This document shows, in pieces, positions 44,397-53,865 of a DNA stretch of 64,000 nt. Positions within the stretch are counted from its first letter, which is position 1; the number at the start of each line of letters is the position of its first letter. Origin of the DNA: Candidatus Woesearchaeota archaeon (GTDB lineage: Archaea > Nanobdellota > Nanobdellia > Woesearchaeales > GCA-023898365); the NCBI GenBank assembly GCA_023898365.1, contig CP060219.1, positions 1,067,584-1,131,583 of the forward strand, written 5' to 3'. Position numbers and translations under genes: made by a program. The notes beneath the pieces were generated by a model. It saw nothing but the letters and a program-made list of their open reading frames with translations, had not been told where the DNA came from and did no database searches.

Positions 44397-45386
44397 TTAC
44401 TTGTCGTGCATGAGCAAGAGTAAATCAATCATACGGTGACTGTATCCAACTTCATTATCATACCAACCACAAATTTTGACAAGACCGCCACCAACTTCCG
44501 TCAATGACGCGTCAAAAATGCAACTATGCGGGTTGCCAAGAATATCTGAAGAGACCAGTTGATCTTCCGAATACATAAGCACACCGTGCAAATGATGGTG
44601 CGCGACGTTCTTAAACAAATGATTAATTTCCTCAGCAGTCACTTCTTTTCCTAAACGTCCAACAAAGTACGTGAACGAACCGTCAGGAACTGGCACGCGA
44701 AGAGCAGATGCACTCAATTTTCCATTAAGTTCAGGAATTACTTTGCACACTGCAGAAGCAGCTCCTGAAGACGTAGGAACAATATTTTGAAAAGCACCAC
44801 GACCTCTGCGCATATCACTATGCGGCGCATCATTACCTCGCTGATCAGCAGTCACTGCATGCACCGTGACCATAAATCCCCCTTCGACACCAAAATTGTC
44901 ATGAAGGACTTTGACCATTGGAGCAAAACAATTCGTTGTGCAGGATGCGTTAGAAACAACCACATCATCTGTTGTAATATCATGCTCGTTAACGCCTTTA
45001 ACAATCGTCTTTACTCCACCTTTAACAGGAGCTGAAACCAAGACTTTTTTTGCACCCGCAGTAATATGTTTTTCTGCAAGTTCCTTTGTGCGAAATCGTC
45101 CTGTTGATTCTACCACAACATCAATACGCTCATGAGCCCAAGGAAGTTGCTCAGGATCTTTTTCTGCATAAACACGAATACGTTTTCCATCAACAACAAG
45201 ATACTCGCCATCCGCATGAACAGAAGAAGCAAGTACGCCATGCACCGTATCATATTTAAGAAGATAAGCAAGGTTTTCTACACTTGTCAAGTCGTTTATG
45301 GCAACAATCTCGACATCGTTTCTTCCTTGTGCTGCACGAAAAACCATACGACCTATTCGGCCAAAACCATTAATTGCAATTCTCAT
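44397..45386 (-). CDS. gap: Glyceraldehyde-3-phosphate dehydrogenase, bacterial class I type
   Basis: The 329-residue enzyme oxidises G3P with NAD. It has the N-terminal Rossmann start 'RIAINGFGRIGRMVFRA', Asp32 for NAD, the active Cys149 in ASCTTNC and His176 in 'VTVHAVTADQRGND', and 'HSDMRRGRGAFQNIVPTSSGAA'. This is the bacterial/eukaryotic class I pattern, not the archaeal class II one, so its lineage is probably bacterial by transfer. The ATG at 45386 follows a GGGGTGAG ribosome site; TATA-like CTTATAAAC near 45420-45428. No other glycolytic gene is adjacent. Confidence 0.95.
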   Translation of the reverse strand: MRIAINGFGRIGRMVFRAAQGRNDVEIVAINDLTSVENLAYLLKYDTVHGVLASSVHADGEYLVVDGKRIRVYAEKDPEQLPWAHERIDVVVESTGRFRTKELAEKHITAGAKKVLVSAPVKGGVKTIVKGVNEHDITTDDVVVSNASCTTNCFAPMVKVLHDNFGVEGGFMVTVHAVTADQRGNDAPHSDMRRGRGAFQNIVPTSSGAASAVCKVIPELNGKLSASALRVPVPDGSFTYFVGRLGKEVTAEEINHLFKNVAHHHLHGVLMYSEDQLVSSDILGNPHSCIFDASLTEVGGGLVKICGWYDNEVGYSHRMIDLLLLMHDK

Positions 45387-45549
45387 ACTCACACTCACCC
45401 CGTACAATGAAAACAAATCTTGTTTATAAGGATTGTGATACGTATCCACCGCATCTATAATTTAAAAAACATATAATACGCGCACTTAATACGCACACTT
45501 GCATATGATGCTTGGCGCAACGTATATGTCAAAGCCCGCACAAGGACAA

Positions 45550-48500
45550 TCAAATCTTGAGCGAGGTGACTTTACTCATACCATGCTCGTTCATGGACAC
45601 ACCATACAAAATATCTGATTCTGCAATAACACCGTCATTATGAGTAATCAAGAGATATTGTGCGCGGTCAGCATATTCTGCAACTAATTTTGCGAACTTT
45701 TCTGAGTTTTTCTTATCAAGCGCCGCATCTACTTCATCCAAAATATAGAAGGGTGCAGGGTTGTGTTCTTGCACGGCAAACAAAAACGCGAGTGCAGTCA
45801 TTGTTTTTTCTCCACCCGATAAGCTCTTTATATCCATGAATTTTTTTCCAGATAGGCGTACTTTTAACTCTACGCCTCCGTCGAACACAGTTTTTTTATC
45901 TTCAAGTTCCAAAATTGCTTGCCCTTTTGTTGAAAGAGAGTTGAAAATCTTTGCAAAATTATGCGCAATAACATCGTAGGTTTTCATGAAAAGATCTTTT
46001 TTCTTTGCATCAATCTCATTGATCATGAGTAAAACTTCTTCACGTTCTTTTGTAAGCGATCCTTTCTTTTCATTCAGTCGAGAGAATTCGACCTGAATTT
46101 GTTCATAAATTTCAAGCGCACGCATATTAACTGAACCGAGCGCTTCTTTAAGTTTTGTAAACTCAGTTATCTCTCGTTTAATAACAGGAATTGGTTTTCC
46201 TTTAAACAAGGCCACCTCCTTAAATTCTTCAAATTCTGCTTCAAGACCTGCAATTTCTGCTCGTAAACGAGCAATTTCGAGTTTGTGCGTATTTTCTTTA
46301 AGACCCATCTTGTGCGAAGCGCTATTCAATTCCATGATTTTATTCTCATGTTTTGAAATTTCGTCGTTGACCTTTGATCGCTTGGTGAAGAGTTCTTTAA
46401 ATTGTTCGTAGAATTGTTTTTCTTTGAGTTCTTTGCCTTTGAGTTCTTTTTCTTTTTCGGCAAGAGAAACTTTCAAATCCTTTTCTTCAGTGGTGAAGGA
46501 TTCTTGATCTTTTTTATGTTCTTTGAGAATGCGTTCAATATTTTCTTTTTCTGGAAAGAAAATTGTTGCTCCTTGCTGTTCTAAGCCTCGCACTTCAACT
46601 TCAACCGTGCGAATATCGCTGCGCAGTTGCGAGGCTTTTTCTTCAAACGAATTAAGTTCTGCAAGAAGAGAAGGACTTTTTAGTTCTGAAAGTTTTGCCT
46701 TAAGTTGCATACGCTCAGTTTTTAGCTTTGCAAGCGACATGTTTGCAGCAGAGATTTCTTCTCCCAACTCATCAATATCCTTATCAATTGCTTTTTCCTC
46801 ATCTTGTAACCGCTTCTTTTCATTCTTGTTCAGATCGATTTCACTTGCATCAATATGTAATGTTTTCTCAAGGGCAAAAATATCTGCTTCAAGAACTGCT
46901 TTTTCACTTCGCAATTCATCAATGCGGCGCATTGAAGCATCTTTTTCATTTTCAAGACGAGCAATCATTCCTTCAAGGTCAGCAATGGCTTTTTCCACGC
47001 CATCAGTTGCTTCTGCAATTTTTGATTCTTGGAATCCTCCACCACGTTTTGCTTCGCGATACCCTCCCGTCATCAGGCCGGAAAGTTCGAGCATGTCGCC
47101 TTCTAAGGTGACCATGCGAAGGGAACCTACGCCAATTCTTCTGGCAACACCAACATCTTTAACGACGAGGGTAGACCCGAGTGCATAGGCGAACGCCTTT
47201 TGAAACTTTGATTCAAAAGAAACAAGCCCTATTGCAGGACCAATAACACCCGCACCTTTTTGAGCATCTATGGCAGGGTTTTGTGGAGGAACTTTGATTT
47301 TGTTCAAGGGAATAAACGATGCTGTGCCAATACGTTTTTCTCGAAGATATGAAAGACATTTAGCGGCAATCGCATCATCGTCAACAACAATTGATTTAAT
47401 GCGAGCTCCTGCCGCAACATCAAGTGCCACTTGGTATTCTTTCTTAACTTTCCCAAGCTCAGCAAGAGTGCCGTGAACACCTTTCATATTAAGCGACATG
47501 ATCGCAGCCACAGCTTTACTACCAAGGCTGTGTTCACGCATCGCAGCAAGTTGCGCATTAAGTTTTGATTCTTCTTCTTTTTTTGCAAGAAGTTTTGAGC
47601 GTGCTGTTGCAAGCTGAGCGACAAGAGAGGAATCCGTATTGAGAAGTTTACTTAATTCAAGCGTTGCTTGCTTAAACGCTTCTTTCTTATTTTTCAAAGA
47701 TTTTACTTGCTCCCTGTTTTCTTTTTCTACGGAAAGCACTTTTGCTATTTTTTCATCAATGGTGGAAAGCAAGAGTTCAACTTTATCTTTTTCGCGAAGA
47801 AGACCTTGCTGCTTTTCTCGAAGGGTCGCTATTGAATCCTGAATAACCTCGACTTCTTTATCTATACTATCAATACGTTTATCGACATCGCCAAGCTCAT
47901 CTAATTGATTTTTTTTCTTGATATCACTCAGCTTCTTTTCAACGAGAGCAAGATCTTTCTGTTTGGAAACAACCCCTTGACGCTTCTCTTTTTTTTCTTT
48001 TTCAAGCTGAGAGATTTTTTCTGAAATATCAGTTAAACTCTTGCGTAGTTCGGACTCCCTACTTGCAAGTTTATCAAGTTCCGTTTTTACCGTTACTTGT
48101 CGTTGTTTTCCAACGGCCAAACTAACACGAAGCGCTTCAACTTCTTTATGCAACGCCACTTGTTCTCGTTCGCCTCGACGTTCAACCTCGTCGTTAATAT
48201 CGTTAATAATCTTTTTTTTCTCTTCTATTGTTGAACGAAGAAGCGTTATTTCTTCTTCAAGTTTCTTCTGTTTTTCTTGTTCTTCAGAAATGTATTTTTC
48301 TCGGGACGCAAGATCTTTTTGCCGTTCTCTCATTTCGTGATCAAGAAGCGTTGCTTTGTTTCGCTTTATCTTTTCATCAAAATCCTTGAAGCGTTTTGCT
48401 TGCTCATAATCTTTTTTTAATTCATCAAGATAAGTTTTACGCTCAGCAAGAATGATGTCAGCTTCTTTGAGTTTGTCATCAACGCGATCAAGTTCTCGGA

Positions 48501-49035
48501 TGGCTTTGAGTTTCTTTTCCTCATAAACTGAAATGCCAGAAATTTCTTCAATGACTTTTCTGCGATCAACAGTGGATTGTTCGATAAGACGAACAATATC
48601 TCCCTGGAGAATAATATTGTACCCGTCTGGAGTGACCCCTGCGCGGGCAAGCACATCAAGAATTTGTGTGCGCGTAACAGTCTCTGCATTAAGTTTGTAA
48701 ACAGACTGTCCTGATTGTTTAATGGTTCTTGAAATGCTCACATCTCCTTTTCCAAGACCAAATAGGTTTTCTTTATCAGAGAACGTGATGGTAACATCTG
48801 CTTGCTTTGCAGGATTTTTTTTCTTGCCACCATTGTAAATAAGATTTGCTCCTTTTTCAACGCGCAAACCCTTTGCACCAGCTTTTCCTAGAACAAAAAT
48901 GAGTGCTTCGGTTAAATTAGATTTTCCTGAGCCGTTGGGGCCAATAACACAGTTAAACTTATCGCCAAGAAGCACATTTGTCTTCATCGCGAAACTCTTA
49001 AAACCCCTCATCTCGAGCTCTTTAACAAACACCAT
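45550..49035 (-). CDS. smc: SMC chromosome segregation ATPase
   Basis: The 1161-residue protein has all SMC parts: Walker A GPNGSGKS (32-39), a Q-loop 'NIILQGDIVRLIE', two long coiled coils, the hinge domain (about 505-640, with 'GVHGTLAELGKV' and 'RRIGVGSLRMVTLEGDMLE'), the ABC signature LSGGEKTMTALAF and Walker B 'PFYILDEVDAALD' near the C-terminus. It makes the DNA-loop-extruding condensin ring with ScpA/ScpB, which are not in this window. TATA-like GATTTAAAAACC at about 49058-49069 supports a leaderless start. Confidence 0.97.
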   Translation of the reverse strand: MVFVKELEMRGFKSFAMKTNVLLGDKFNCVIGPNGSGKSNLTEALIFVLGKAGAKGLRVEKGANLIYNGGKKKNPAKQADVTITFSDKENLFGLGKGDVSISRTIKQSGQSVYKLNAETVTRTQILDVLARAGVTPDGYNIILQGDIVRLIEQSTVDRRKVIEEISGISVYEEKKLKAIRELDRVDDKLKEADIILAERKTYLDELKKDYEQAKRFKDFDEKIKRNKATLLDHEMRERQKDLASREKYISEEQEKQKKLEEEITLLRSTIEEKKKIINDINDEVERRGEREQVALHKEVEALRVSLAVGKQRQVTVKTELDKLASRESELRKSLTDISEKISQLEKEKKEKRQGVVSKQKDLALVEKKLSDIKKKNQLDELGDVDKRIDSIDKEVEVIQDSIATLREKQQGLLREKDKVELLLSTIDEKIAKVLSVEKENREQVKSLKNKKEAFKQATLELSKLLNTDSSLVAQLATARSKLLAKKEEESKLNAQLAAMREHSLGSKAVAAIMSLNMKGVHGTLAELGKVKKEYQVALDVAAGARIKSIVVDDDAIAAKCLSYLREKRIGTASFIPLNKIKVPPQNPAIDAQKGAGVIGPAIGLVSFESKFQKAFAYALGSTLVVKDVGVARRIGVGSLRMVTLEGDMLELSGLMTGGYREAKRGGGFQESKIAEATDGVEKAIADLEGMIARLENEKDASMRRIDELRSEKAVLEADIFALEKTLHIDASEIDLNKNEKKRLQDEEKAIDKDIDELGEEISAANMSLAKLKTERMQLKAKLSELKSPSLLAELNSFEEKASQLRSDIRTVEVEVRGLEQQGATIFFPEKENIERILKEHKKDQESFTTEEKDLKVSLAEKEKELKGKELKEKQFYEQFKELFTKRSKVNDEISKHENKIMELNSASHKMGLKENTHKLEIARLRAEIAGLEAEFEEFKEVALFKGKPIPVIKREITEFTKLKEALGSVNMRALEIYEQIQVEFSRLNEKKGSLTKEREEVLLMINEIDAKKKDLFMKTYDVIAHNFAKIFNSLSTKGQAILELEDKKTVFDGGVELKVRLSGKKFMDIKSLSGGEKTMTALAFLFAVQEHNPAPFYILDEVDAALDKKNSEKFAKLVAEYADRAQYLLITHNDGVIAESDILYGVSMNEHGMSKVTSLKI

Positions 49036-49073
49036 CTGTTCTTGAGTAGAAAGTTAAGGGTTTTTAAATCTTT

Positions 49074-49685
49074 TTACTTGAGAATACCAAAGAATTGCAA
49101 GAGGTTAACGAACCAAATCTTAACATACCCAAGGTACGGAACGCGAATTATGGCCTCTCCATAAACCGTTTCGCGAGGAACATGCGTCTCATCAAAAGAG
49201 TTAAAGGTGATTTGACGTTCATTGTTGTCTCCTTTAGTTTGCAAGTGAGTTGGAGTCACCACAAGAGCGCGATGAATAATTGGATAGGCTTGACTTCCTT
49301 CAAAGACAATAACATCCCCTGTTGAAATCTCAGTCCAACCAGTGACAAGCATGATGTCTCCTTTGTTAAATCCGCTGTTGAAAGGATAGGAAAAAAAATC
49401 ATCACGAGAAATATTAAAGGCGCCATAAAACTCTGATTGAGAACACCAGCGATTTCCGCAAAAAGCGTTGCTCGTCCACCACGCATCAAAAAGCTCATCA
49501 TGCTCCATACTTCCGCTGATGACCGCAACAATAGGATATTGCGTGTGTAAAACAAGAGAAAGACCTGGGAAAAAAATCCACTTGATAAATACGAATGCGA
49601 TGACTAAGAAGACAAGGGTTGAAAGTAAACTATCCTTTTTCAGAAAGAGAATACAGCGAGTCCATATCTTTTTCATATCGCTCAT
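49074..49685 (-). CDS. Signal peptidase I, archaeal/ER (Sec11-like) type
   Basis: The 203-residue membrane protease has an N-terminal membrane helix (about 20-46), the catalytic Ser59 in 'VAVISGSMEHD', and His138 in 'YPIIHRALVV' in place of the bacterial Lys, then 'TKGDNNERQ' box E. This Ser/His pair marks the archaeal/ER type. It would remove signals from Sec-exported proteins such as the giant secreted protein and lipoproteins may use another enzyme. An insertion with two Cys (CGNRWC, about 76-81) is unusual. TATA-like GCTTTTAAAG near 49709-49718 is 27 nt from the ATG. Confidence 0.9.
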   Translation of the reverse strand: MSDMKKIWTRCILFLKKDSLLSTLVFLVIAFVFIKWIFFPGLSLVLHTQYPIVAVISGSMEHDELFDAWWTSNAFCGNRWCSQSEFYGAFNISRDDFFSYPFNSGFNKGDIMLVTGWTEISTGDVIVFEGSQAYPIIHRALVVTPTHLQTKGDNNERQITFNSFDETHVPRETVYGEAIIRVPYLGYVKIWFVNLLQFFGILK

Positions 49686-49717
49686 CAATGGACAAAAGTT
49701 GCAATTCTTTAAAAGCG

Positions 49718-50830
49718 TTACTTTTCTTGTTTGGTTGTTGATTCACTCGAAGCACCTTGATCAGGAGTTGTTTGTTGTTCATCGACAACAGAAGTGGCAG
49801 CGTTATCGTTTGAGGCTGCCTCCGTTTCGGTTGAGTCTTTTGAAGTTGAGGGAGATTCTTTTGCTTTTTGTTTAGACGCTTTTTCTTTGGAAGGAGAATT
49901 TTTTGCGGATGAAGATTTTTCTTTTTTCGCACCAGCCATTACTCCTTGTTTCTCTGCAGATTGTAAGATAAGAAGATCCTCCATGGTGAGTTTTCCTTTT
50001 TTCTTAATCTTGTCTTCGACCTCAGCTCCCTTACTTCGCAAAATTTCATCCTGTTCTTTTTTAGAAAGTTGGTCTGAAGCTTTAAGCTGAGAAGAAATAG
50101 CACCTTTCACTGAGTTAAGCGAGCCAATTTTTTCCTTAAGTTCAACATTCAATTTGTTGAAGGCATCCTTTGCGACCAAGAATTTTTCTTGCACCTCTTT
50201 CTCCGCTTCTTTCAGTTTAGCAATTTCGTCAGAATGCGTCATCAGATGTTCGTGTTTATTTTGTGAATTTGAAGCAATATCTTGAATCTTACGATGAACC
50301 ACATTTGCTTCTTTTTTGAGTTTATCAATTACCTTTGAAAGAGAGAAATATTCGTGCATCGCCTTTTCTTCAGCGCCTGCTTCGTTAAGAGCTTTTGAGA
50401 ATTCTTTAATTTTTGCGCGAAGCTGTTTTTCCTTATCAAAACTCATTACTTCAGTTTCAAGCTTAAACGTGAGTTGCTCAATTTTTTGTCTGACAAGAGA
50501 AAGGGAACTTTTTGCACGACGAGGAACTGAAGTGATGCCGTGCGTTTCTTTTAGGGCAGAAATCTCTTTAATTTTTTCTTTAATAGCATGATTAAGTTCG
50601 TCTCTGCGCTTTTTTAGATCTTTGACATTACCAGTGAGTTTGTCTCGTTCATCAAGGGAACTGCGTAAGTTACCTATTTTTTCTCTGATTTGTTTTCCAA
50701 TGTCTGCTCGCTTCTTATACAATGCTTCTTTGAGCTTATTTTGCTCATTAAGCTTCGCCTTAAGCGAAGAGATTTCATCAGATAACGCTTGATGTTCTAC
50801 GTGCAAAACATCGTCTTTCTCTGCTTTCAT
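49718..50830 (-). CDS. Coiled-coil protein with low-complexity Ser/Lys/Glu tail (COG1340-like)
   Basis: A 370-residue protein almost wholly helical from 1 to about 300, with heptad-like pattern ('LKAKLNEQNKLKEALYKKRADIGKQIREKIGNLRSSLDERDKL' zone), matching the general form of archaeal COG1340 coiled-coil proteins. The last 70 residues are Ser/Thr/Glu/Lys-rich and probably disordered. Function unknown; its place directly downstream of the L1-L10-L12 genes on the same strand hints at a translation link. The ATG at 50830 is set by a TATA-like GACATTAATTG about 25 nt upstream, so it can also be transcribed alone. Confidence 0.75.
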   Translation of the reverse strand: MKAEKDDVLHVEHQALSDEISSLKAKLNEQNKLKEALYKKRADIGKQIREKIGNLRSSLDERDKLTGNVKDLKKRRDELNHAIKEKIKEISALKETHGITSVPRRAKSSLSLVRQKIEQLTFKLETEVMSFDKEKQLRAKIKEFSKALNEAGAEEKAMHEYFSLSKVIDKLKKEANVVHRKIQDIASNSQNKHEHLMTHSDEIAKLKEAEKEVQEKFLVAKDAFNKLNVELKEKIGSLNSVKGAISSQLKASDQLSKKEQDEILRSKGAEVEDKIKKKGKLTMEDLLILQSAEKQGVMAGAKKEKSSSAKNSPSKEKASKQKAKESPSTSKDSTETEAASNDNAATSVVDEQQTTPDQGASSESTTKQEK

Positions 50831-50894
50831 TGTCACCAAACTACTCAATTAATGTCATAAACAAAAATGGAATAAAAAAAATGGTAAAAATAAT

Positions 50895-51197
50895 TTATCC
50901 GAAAAGAGCACCAAGTCCAGCTGCTGCTGCACCTTCATCCTCTTTCTTTTCTTCTTTTGGCTCTTCTGCCTTTGCTGCGGAGGCATCGCCACCTGCTGCT
51001 GGAGCAGCTGCTACAGGCATGGATTGTGCATTCTTGATTGCTTCTTCAATGTCAACGCCTTCAAGCGCTGCAATGACTGCCTTGATTCTTCCTTCGTCAG
51101 CTTTGATTCCAGCTGCCGTAAGCACACTCTTCATACCTGCTTCGTCGATTGATTTTCCCGCCTTATGTAAAAGCATAGCCGCGTAGATGTATTCCAT
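50895..51197 (-). CDS. rpl12: Ribosomal protein L12 (P1-type stalk protein)
   Basis: The 100-residue acidic stalk protein has the helical N-terminal dimerisation domain ([22 protein letters not shown]), an Ala/Pro/Gly hinge (about 60-85) and the conserved C-terminal '[11 protein letters not shown]' that recruits translation factors. A strong GGAGGATTT site precedes the ATG. It is the last gene of the L1-L10-L12 operon, 15 nt from L10. Confidence 0.96.
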   Translation of the reverse strand: MEYIYAAMLLHKAGKSIDEAGMKSVLTAAGIKADEGRIKAVIAALEGVDIEEAIKNAQSMPVAAAPAAGGDASAAKAEEPKEEKKEDEGAAAAGLGALFG

Positions 51198-51211
51198 GTT
51201 AAATCCTCCAT

Positions 51212-52054
51212 TTACACTTTTTCTTGTAGTGTTGCCGCTTGGTTATGCGCTTTTGCGAGAAGTGCACGAACCGTATCTGCAGTCGCGATATCCCGTTCCA
51301 ATGAAAGAGTATATGCTTCGCGAGCGGCTTTTGAAAGTAATAGTGGCATCGATGCCGTGTTTGGTATGGCAAGCTCAACTGATAACGTCAATGCGTCAGC
51401 TGCTGCCTTAGTAAGTTGTGCAAAGTACCATTCTTCGTCAACATCAAGAACATCCTTTGTTAAGATGTCACCTTTTTCTAAAACAGCTTGGACATTAAGT
51501 CCAATTTTCATAGGTTCGATACCTAATCGGGTCAAGAGCTTTGCGAGAACAGGAGAAACTTCATCACCTGCTTTTGCAACAACTTTGTCAGCTTTTACTG
51601 CAACCTTGCCATTTTCAACACCTGATTTAATACCGAATTGACCAAGTTCGCCAATGATTGGACCTGGCGAAAACTCTGTTGGTCCTGCTGGAACAATAAT
51701 ATCGTCTGGTGCGATTTGGCCACCTTTAATAGGTGCTTTTGATTGTGCTTTCTTAAGTGTTTTAAACAGTGAAAAGGGATTTTCTGTGGTGAAAATAAGT
51801 CCAGGAATAATTGCTTTTTCCAAAAACGTGTTCAACCCTTCAACTCCAGGAAGATTTGCTTCTTTGAATGCAATTTTTGTCAATCGTTTTTTAGCCAAAT
51901 ACACGACAGCTTTTCCGCGAAGTGTTGCGCGCATATTAGAAAACTGGCGAGCAGGAAGACTAACAACATCCACGACACCAACAACAGGGTATTTTTTTAA
52001 GAGGTCAGTGACTTGGCCGACGATCTTTTGTTTTGATTCGTTTCCTCCTGTCAT
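51212..52054 (-). CDS. rpl10: Ribosomal protein L10 (P0-type), without the acidic C-terminal tail
   Basis: The 280-residue stalk base protein has the rRNA-binding N-domain ('[35 protein letters not shown]'), the middle insertion ('[22 protein letters not shown]') and one or two L12-binding C-terminal helices. The usual archaeal ending, an acidic run plus GLGALFG, is absent: the protein stops at '[10 protein letters not shown]'. Length is therefore about 50 less than typical. Start ATG at 52054, 3 nt after rpl1's stop. Confidence 0.95.
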   Translation of the reverse strand: MTGGNESKQKIVGQVTDLLKKYPVVGVVDVVSLPARQFSNMRATLRGKAVVYLAKKRLTKIAFKEANLPGVEGLNTFLEKAIIPGLIFTTENPFSLFKTLKKAQSKAPIKGGQIAPDDIIVPAGPTEFSPGPIIGELGQFGIKSGVENGKVAVKADKVVAKAGDEVSPVLAKLLTRLGIEPMKIGLNVQAVLEKGDILTKDVLDVDEEWYFAQLTKAAADALTLSVELAIPNTASMPLLLSKAAREAYTLSLERDIATADTVRALLAKAHNQAATLQEKV

Positions 52055-52056
52055 TG

Positions 52057-52704
52057 CTACTCAACCCTCACTGGTTTTCCCATAGTTGTTTTCAAAAGAA
52101 TAGAACGAATATTATGATGCTCACGAGGAAGATGTTCAACAGTGTGAGAAATTACATACATAATATTCTCAACGAGCACATCATCCCCCATTTTTTCTTT
52201 GCCAACACGCAATTGCATAATAGGAACTTTCTTTGCGCTGACACGAAGAATGTGCTGCAACTTATCATAGATTGGTTGGATAAGACCTTTTGGAGGCACA
52301 ATACAACCAGCCTTAGGATTGGGCATTTTATTGCGAGGACCAAGCACTCGTCCAAATGTTGCTGCAACCTTTGGCATAATATCTGCTTGTGCAATAAAGT
52401 AATCGTGATCCTGAGCTAACTTCTTCAGTTGCTTCTTATCAATTTTAGAAAATTCTGATTCAAGAATAACCCGCTCACAAACGCCTTTCGCCTTGTCTTC
52501 AAGATCATGACCAATTAAGGCACAGACCCTGACTGTTTTCCCAGCTTGATGCGGCAGATTTAAGAAAAACTCAACTTGTTCCTCAGTTTTCTTAAGATTT
52601 ATATCTTTGAGGTTAATGATGAGCTCTACAGATTGCTCAAATTTACGAGGTGAAGAACTTTCACGGAGAGCTTTAACAGCTTTTTGCACGGCTTCCTTAT
52701 TCAT
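52057..52704 (-). CDS. rpl1: Ribosomal protein L1
   Basis: The 215-residue L1 stalk protein shows 'FEQSVELIINLKDINLKKTEEQVEFFLNLPH', 'ALIGHDLEDKA' and 'VLGPRNKMPNPKAGCIVPP', the family's signature. It binds 23S rRNA and, in archaea, often represses its own operon through a leader site. A leader of about 30 nt lies between the TATA (tttataaa at 52757-52764) and the ATG, ending in a strong TAGGAGGTT ribosome site; autoregulation there is inferred. It heads the L1-L10-L12 operon. Confidence 0.96.
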   Translation of the reverse strand: MNKEAVQKAVKALRESSSPRKFEQSVELIINLKDINLKKTEEQVEFFLNLPHQAGKTVRVCALIGHDLEDKAKGVCERVILESEFSKIDKKQLKKLAQDHDYFIAQADIMPKVAATFGRVLGPRNKMPNPKAGCIVPPKGLIQPIYDKLQHILRVSAKKVPIMQLRVGKEKMGDDVLVENIMYVISHTVEHLPREHHNIRSILLKTTMGKPVRVE

Positions 52705-52756
52705 AGTAACCTCCTACCGAAGTAGTGTTCGCGTATAGCTTGGAAACACGAAACGG

Positions 52757-52764
52757 TTTATAAA
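52757..52764 (-). promoter_or_regulatory. TATA box of the L1-L10-L12 operon
   Basis: TTTATAAA lies about 53-60 nt before the rpl1 ATG, so a leader of roughly 30 nt is transcribed, unlike the leaderless neighbours. Confidence 0.6.
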
Positions 52765-52839
52765 TGTTACGGGGAAAGAGTATAGGTGCGAATCAACAAA
52801 ATGAGTGCACTTCCAAGCCAGCAGCCCACCTAATACTCC

Positions 52840-53865
52840 TCACAAAAAAGAACCCATCTCATCAAGAGCTTTGCTGATTCTCTCTGATCGACGAGTTCCT
52901 TCTGTTTCATCTTGTGCAACTACTTGCGTTCCTTCATCATAAATTCCTGAAAGATCAATGTCCGAAATAATCGAATACGTCTCTTCCTGCTTTTGTTGAA
53001 TAACATCAGTTCGTTTCTTTAAATCTTCCATCATTGCACCCAGTGAGAGTGCCTGCATGGAGATGTCAACATTTGTCGAAAAGATCTGCGCCTCAACCAT
53101 TTCGTTTTTGACAATTTCTGCAATATCGGAAACTTCCTCGAGAAAGTCGAGCTGTTTTGCAATGAATCGTATGCGACGAAAGCTTCGTTCTCTCGCATTC
53201 GCATAGGCCATAAATCGTCTTCCTGCTTTGTCTAAGTCTCGTTCAAGGCGATGATTTTTCTTTGAAAGATCTTGTGCGATGCGTTCTGCTTTGCGTTTTT
53301 TTTCATCAGGACCCTCAACTGCCTGCAAACGAGCAACTAAATCTCGAGCACCGCCAAGATAGGTGTGTAAGTGAAATGCAGTTTCTTTTATTTGGTACAT
53401 ATTTTTTTCAATTGATGCCACGTATTGTTCAATTCTTAGGATGAGACGGCGATTATTGTTAAGCGTGCCTTTTGCTTCACCTATTAAGCCTTCTAAACTT
53501 TTGACATTATCTTCACTTATTATTGATTCAATGACTTCTCCCTCTTCTTGTGTTTTTGGAAGCACGTACGCAAGGAGTCTTCGAAGCAAGGATGATTGAC
53601 GTTTTGTTTGCGCTTCATACAGTTCCTGGGGCCGCATAAGTTCTTGGTAGATTTTTCTTATTTTTTCATTTGCTTCTTGAATACTCATCCGATACGTCAT
53701 CTGAGAGTTTTCAAGAGCAAGAGATGGCGGGGTGCCAAGATAGTCATCAATAGATTTTTTCCCAGAAAACAAATCTTCCAAATACTCATCTTGAGGGAGA
53801 GTGATTTGTTCTAATTCTTCATCAAAAGACATATCGGGATCGTAGGCAAGAAGTAATTCGCTCAT
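52840..53865 (-). CDS. Coiled-coil protein, function unknown (second gene of pair)
   Basis: A 341-residue acidic protein. Residues 60-330 are mostly helical with repeated heptad-like stretches ('IGEAKGTLNNNRRLILRIEQYVASIEKNMYQIKETAFHL', 'KKNHRLERDLDKAGRRFMAYANARERSFRRIRFIAKQLDFL'). No membrane segment or known domain. Its start overlaps the upstream one-TM gene as ATGA, so the two proteins are probably made together and may interact through their coiled coils. Confidence 0.7.
   Translation of the reverse strand: MSELLLAYDPDMSFDEELEQITLPQDEYLEDLFSGKKSIDDYLGTPPSLALENSQMTYRMSIQEANEKIRKIYQELMRPQELYEAQTKRQSSLLRRLLAYVLPKTQEEGEVIESIISEDNVKSLEGLIGEAKGTLNNNRRLILRIEQYVASIEKNMYQIKETAFHLHTYLGGARDLVARLQAVEGPDEKKRKAERIAQDLSKKNHRLERDLDKAGRRFMAYANARERSFRRIRFIAKQLDFLEEVSDIAEIVKNEMVEAQIFSTNVDISMQALSLGAMMEDLKKRTDVIQQKQEETYSIISDIDLSGIYDEGTQVVAQDETEGTRRSERISKALDEMGSFL

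Noticed and set aside
46523..47188. 221-residue open frame on the plus strand
   Set aside because: It is antisense to the smc coiled coil; Ser/Phe-rich composition mirrors the Glu/Lys codons of smc.
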